Assembly: GCA_905234555.1 (NCBI GenBank)
Contig: CAJOHO010000010.1
Coordinates: 1-42,695 of the forward strand
Direction: 5' to 3'
From: an uncultured Bacteroidaceae bacterium
Lineage (GTDB): Bacteria; Bacteroidota; Bacteroidia; Bacteroidales; Bacteroidaceae
Length of the DNA: 42,695 nt
In this document: in pieces, positions 41,456 through 42,695 of the stretch
Layout of the letters: the number at the start of each line of letters is the position of its first letter
How positions within the stretch are numbered: position 1 is the first letter of the stretch
The notes under the pieces: model-generated
Database searches by the model: none
The model's input: the letters and a program-made list of their open reading frames with translations, nothing else
Told to the model about the DNA's origin: nothing
Position numbers and translations under genes: made by a program

Positions 41456-41540
41456 GGGATTCATAAAATTAAGCATTATACATTATAAAAGTATTATAAC
41501 CTTCCAATAAAGACACTCGCCAAGGTTGTGGAAGTTTCTT

Positions 41541-42695
41541 TTATCGAGCGTCTTGAAGGATTTTGTTTTGCTGCTCAGGGTCGGTAATACCATAATGAGC
41601 AAAAATCATCAAGTCAAGTTCATGTTCTTTTTCTTCAGTGGACTGACCTTCACGCTTCATCTGCTGGATTTCCATCACTCTGCGCTCGTATTCGGCGTCT
41701 TCTGTATCGGTGACGTCCTTGACAGGAATACGCTTGAAGATAACTTCACGTAGTTCTCGGTTGCCGCCTTGTATAGGTGGAAAATCGTCAAAGAAGCAAT
41801 ATCGGAACAGACTAGAATTAAAAAATGCTGTAAGATAACCGAGATGCCCCCCCACTATCATAAATGCCTTGTCATTGAAGTAGTAACCTTCGGTATCTAA
41901 ATAGAAAGCAGGATTTTTTGCTTGGATAGAATATATAATTTTCTTTTGAGTAAAGTCTCTCAGATAGGTGCAATTACGCAAGTTATATGGTGTAGCACTT
42001 TTATCTGTCCTACCCTCTATTCTGTTATAGTAAGCGTCAAGGTGCTCCTTTATAGGCAAATAATCATTGATATCAATAGGAGAAAGCTTTTCTTCCTTTA
42101 TACCGTTATGGCTATTGATAAGATATGAGCCTTCCCATTCTATCTGATAGTGCTTGATGTTACGACCACGAAGATGTGGAACCAGTATTTCCTTACAATT
42201 CTCATCACGAGATACCATATTCCGATACTGTTCTGAGGAAATCCAGAAAGCTGGGTTGTAGCCAGTTTTTATCCCGTAATTGATTTTAACCTTCCAATTT
42301 GCAAGTGGTGTGCCTTGCGCCTTAATGACGCTGACAAATGATTCTTTCTCTTCATCAACGAATACCCAAGGAGTTTTTCCTTTGAATGAATGCTCTTCCC
42401 AATTCTCCTCACAAAACTTGCCCAAATCCTTTAATTTGAATCCTCCACCGTGCAGCACATTAGCCTGTTTTGATTCTCTGCTTTTTGAAGCATCAGAATA
42501 TTGGTGCGAACGGTGACATCGCGGAACACTTGGAATGTGAAGAAGTCAATCAGCAGCATCGGATTAACATCGTTGCCTTCGAAGAACTTCTGAAGTTTTC
42601 TGCCATAGTCAGCACGCATCCAAGAGTTTGTAGTGATGAATGTCAGGTAGCCGCCTTTTCGGAGCAGGCTCGTACACCACTCGTAGAAGAGGACG
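41541..42695 (-). pseudogene. Type IIG restriction-methylation protein, frameshifted and partial
   Basis: The 3' part of an Eco57I/type IIG-like gene that continues beyond the window. From the edge the first frame reads VLFYEWCTSLLRKGGYLTFI then TTNSWMRADYG, the end of an adenine-N6 methylase domain, and stops near 42431. The second frame (to 41541) continues with KDLGKFCEENWEEHSFKGK and a TaqI-like C-terminal specificity domain (WKVKINYGIKTGYNPAFWI, then FFNSSLFRYCFFD). The frames join if one base is added at the AAATTAAAGG stretch (about 42430-42435), which would read SNLKDLGKF. So the gene is broken by a single-base change, or there is a sequencing error. Confidence 0.8.

Overview
The window looks like chromosomal DNA of a Bacteroidales bacterium, most likely Prevotellaceae. 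Four things point there: the L13-S9-S2-EF-Ts gene block, many TAnnTTTG -7 promoter boxes, a protease ending in a type IX secretion (T9SS) sorting domain, and secreted glycosidases (GH36, GH78) beside lipoproteins. No rRNA or tRNA gene, CRISPR array or transposase was recognised by eye.

Layout. 1-3350: ribosomal operon rplM-rpsI-rpsB-tsf on the minus strand, with a structured L13 leader. 3400-8730: a 1527-residue SF1 helicase fused to a nuclease domain, then a histidine phosphatase. 8768-12480: a MITE-like inverted-repeat element, a secreted protein, two membrane proteins and purD. 12586-16334: a plus-strand run of a TerB-like/zinc-ribbon membrane protein, two GYF_2 proteins, a macrodomain and a Na+/Ca2+ antiporter. 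16430-21376: an orphan ABC ATPase, then an M6 protease/patatin pair ending in a strong terminator. 21471-25283: an XRE regulator, about 1.5 kb of AT-rich gene-free DNA, then holA and an orphan HsdR-N protein in divergent arrangement. 25556-27652: a beta-barrel protein, a second MITE-like element and a DUF4160/DUF2442 pair. 27722-33664: a lipoprotein, GH36, TIGR04076 and MmcQ/YjbR genes, and a DUF4143 ATPase cassette bounded by a 47-bp direct repeat. 33713-42695: a GH78 rhamnosidase, a transmembrane Ser/Thr kinase fused to an FKBP prolyl isomerase, MgtC, hipBA, a secreted zinc-finger protein and a frameshifted type IIG restriction-methylation gene that runs off the window.

The most unusual items are: (1) the kinase-TM-FKBP fusion; (2) the DUF4143 ATPase cassette, which carries four exact-period 22-bp iterons and sits inside what appears to be an interrupted operon with a 47-bp duplication; (3) 7- and 8-bp-period repeat arrays directly upstream of about eight start codons, in one orientation for the GTAAATC class, with similar repeats also inserted in frame inside genes; (4) two related AT-palindrome elements; and (5) the TerB/GYF/macrodomain cluster, in which proline runs and GYF domains occur together. 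Several of these are repeat families, so this genome seems to carry many small non-coding invasive repeats.
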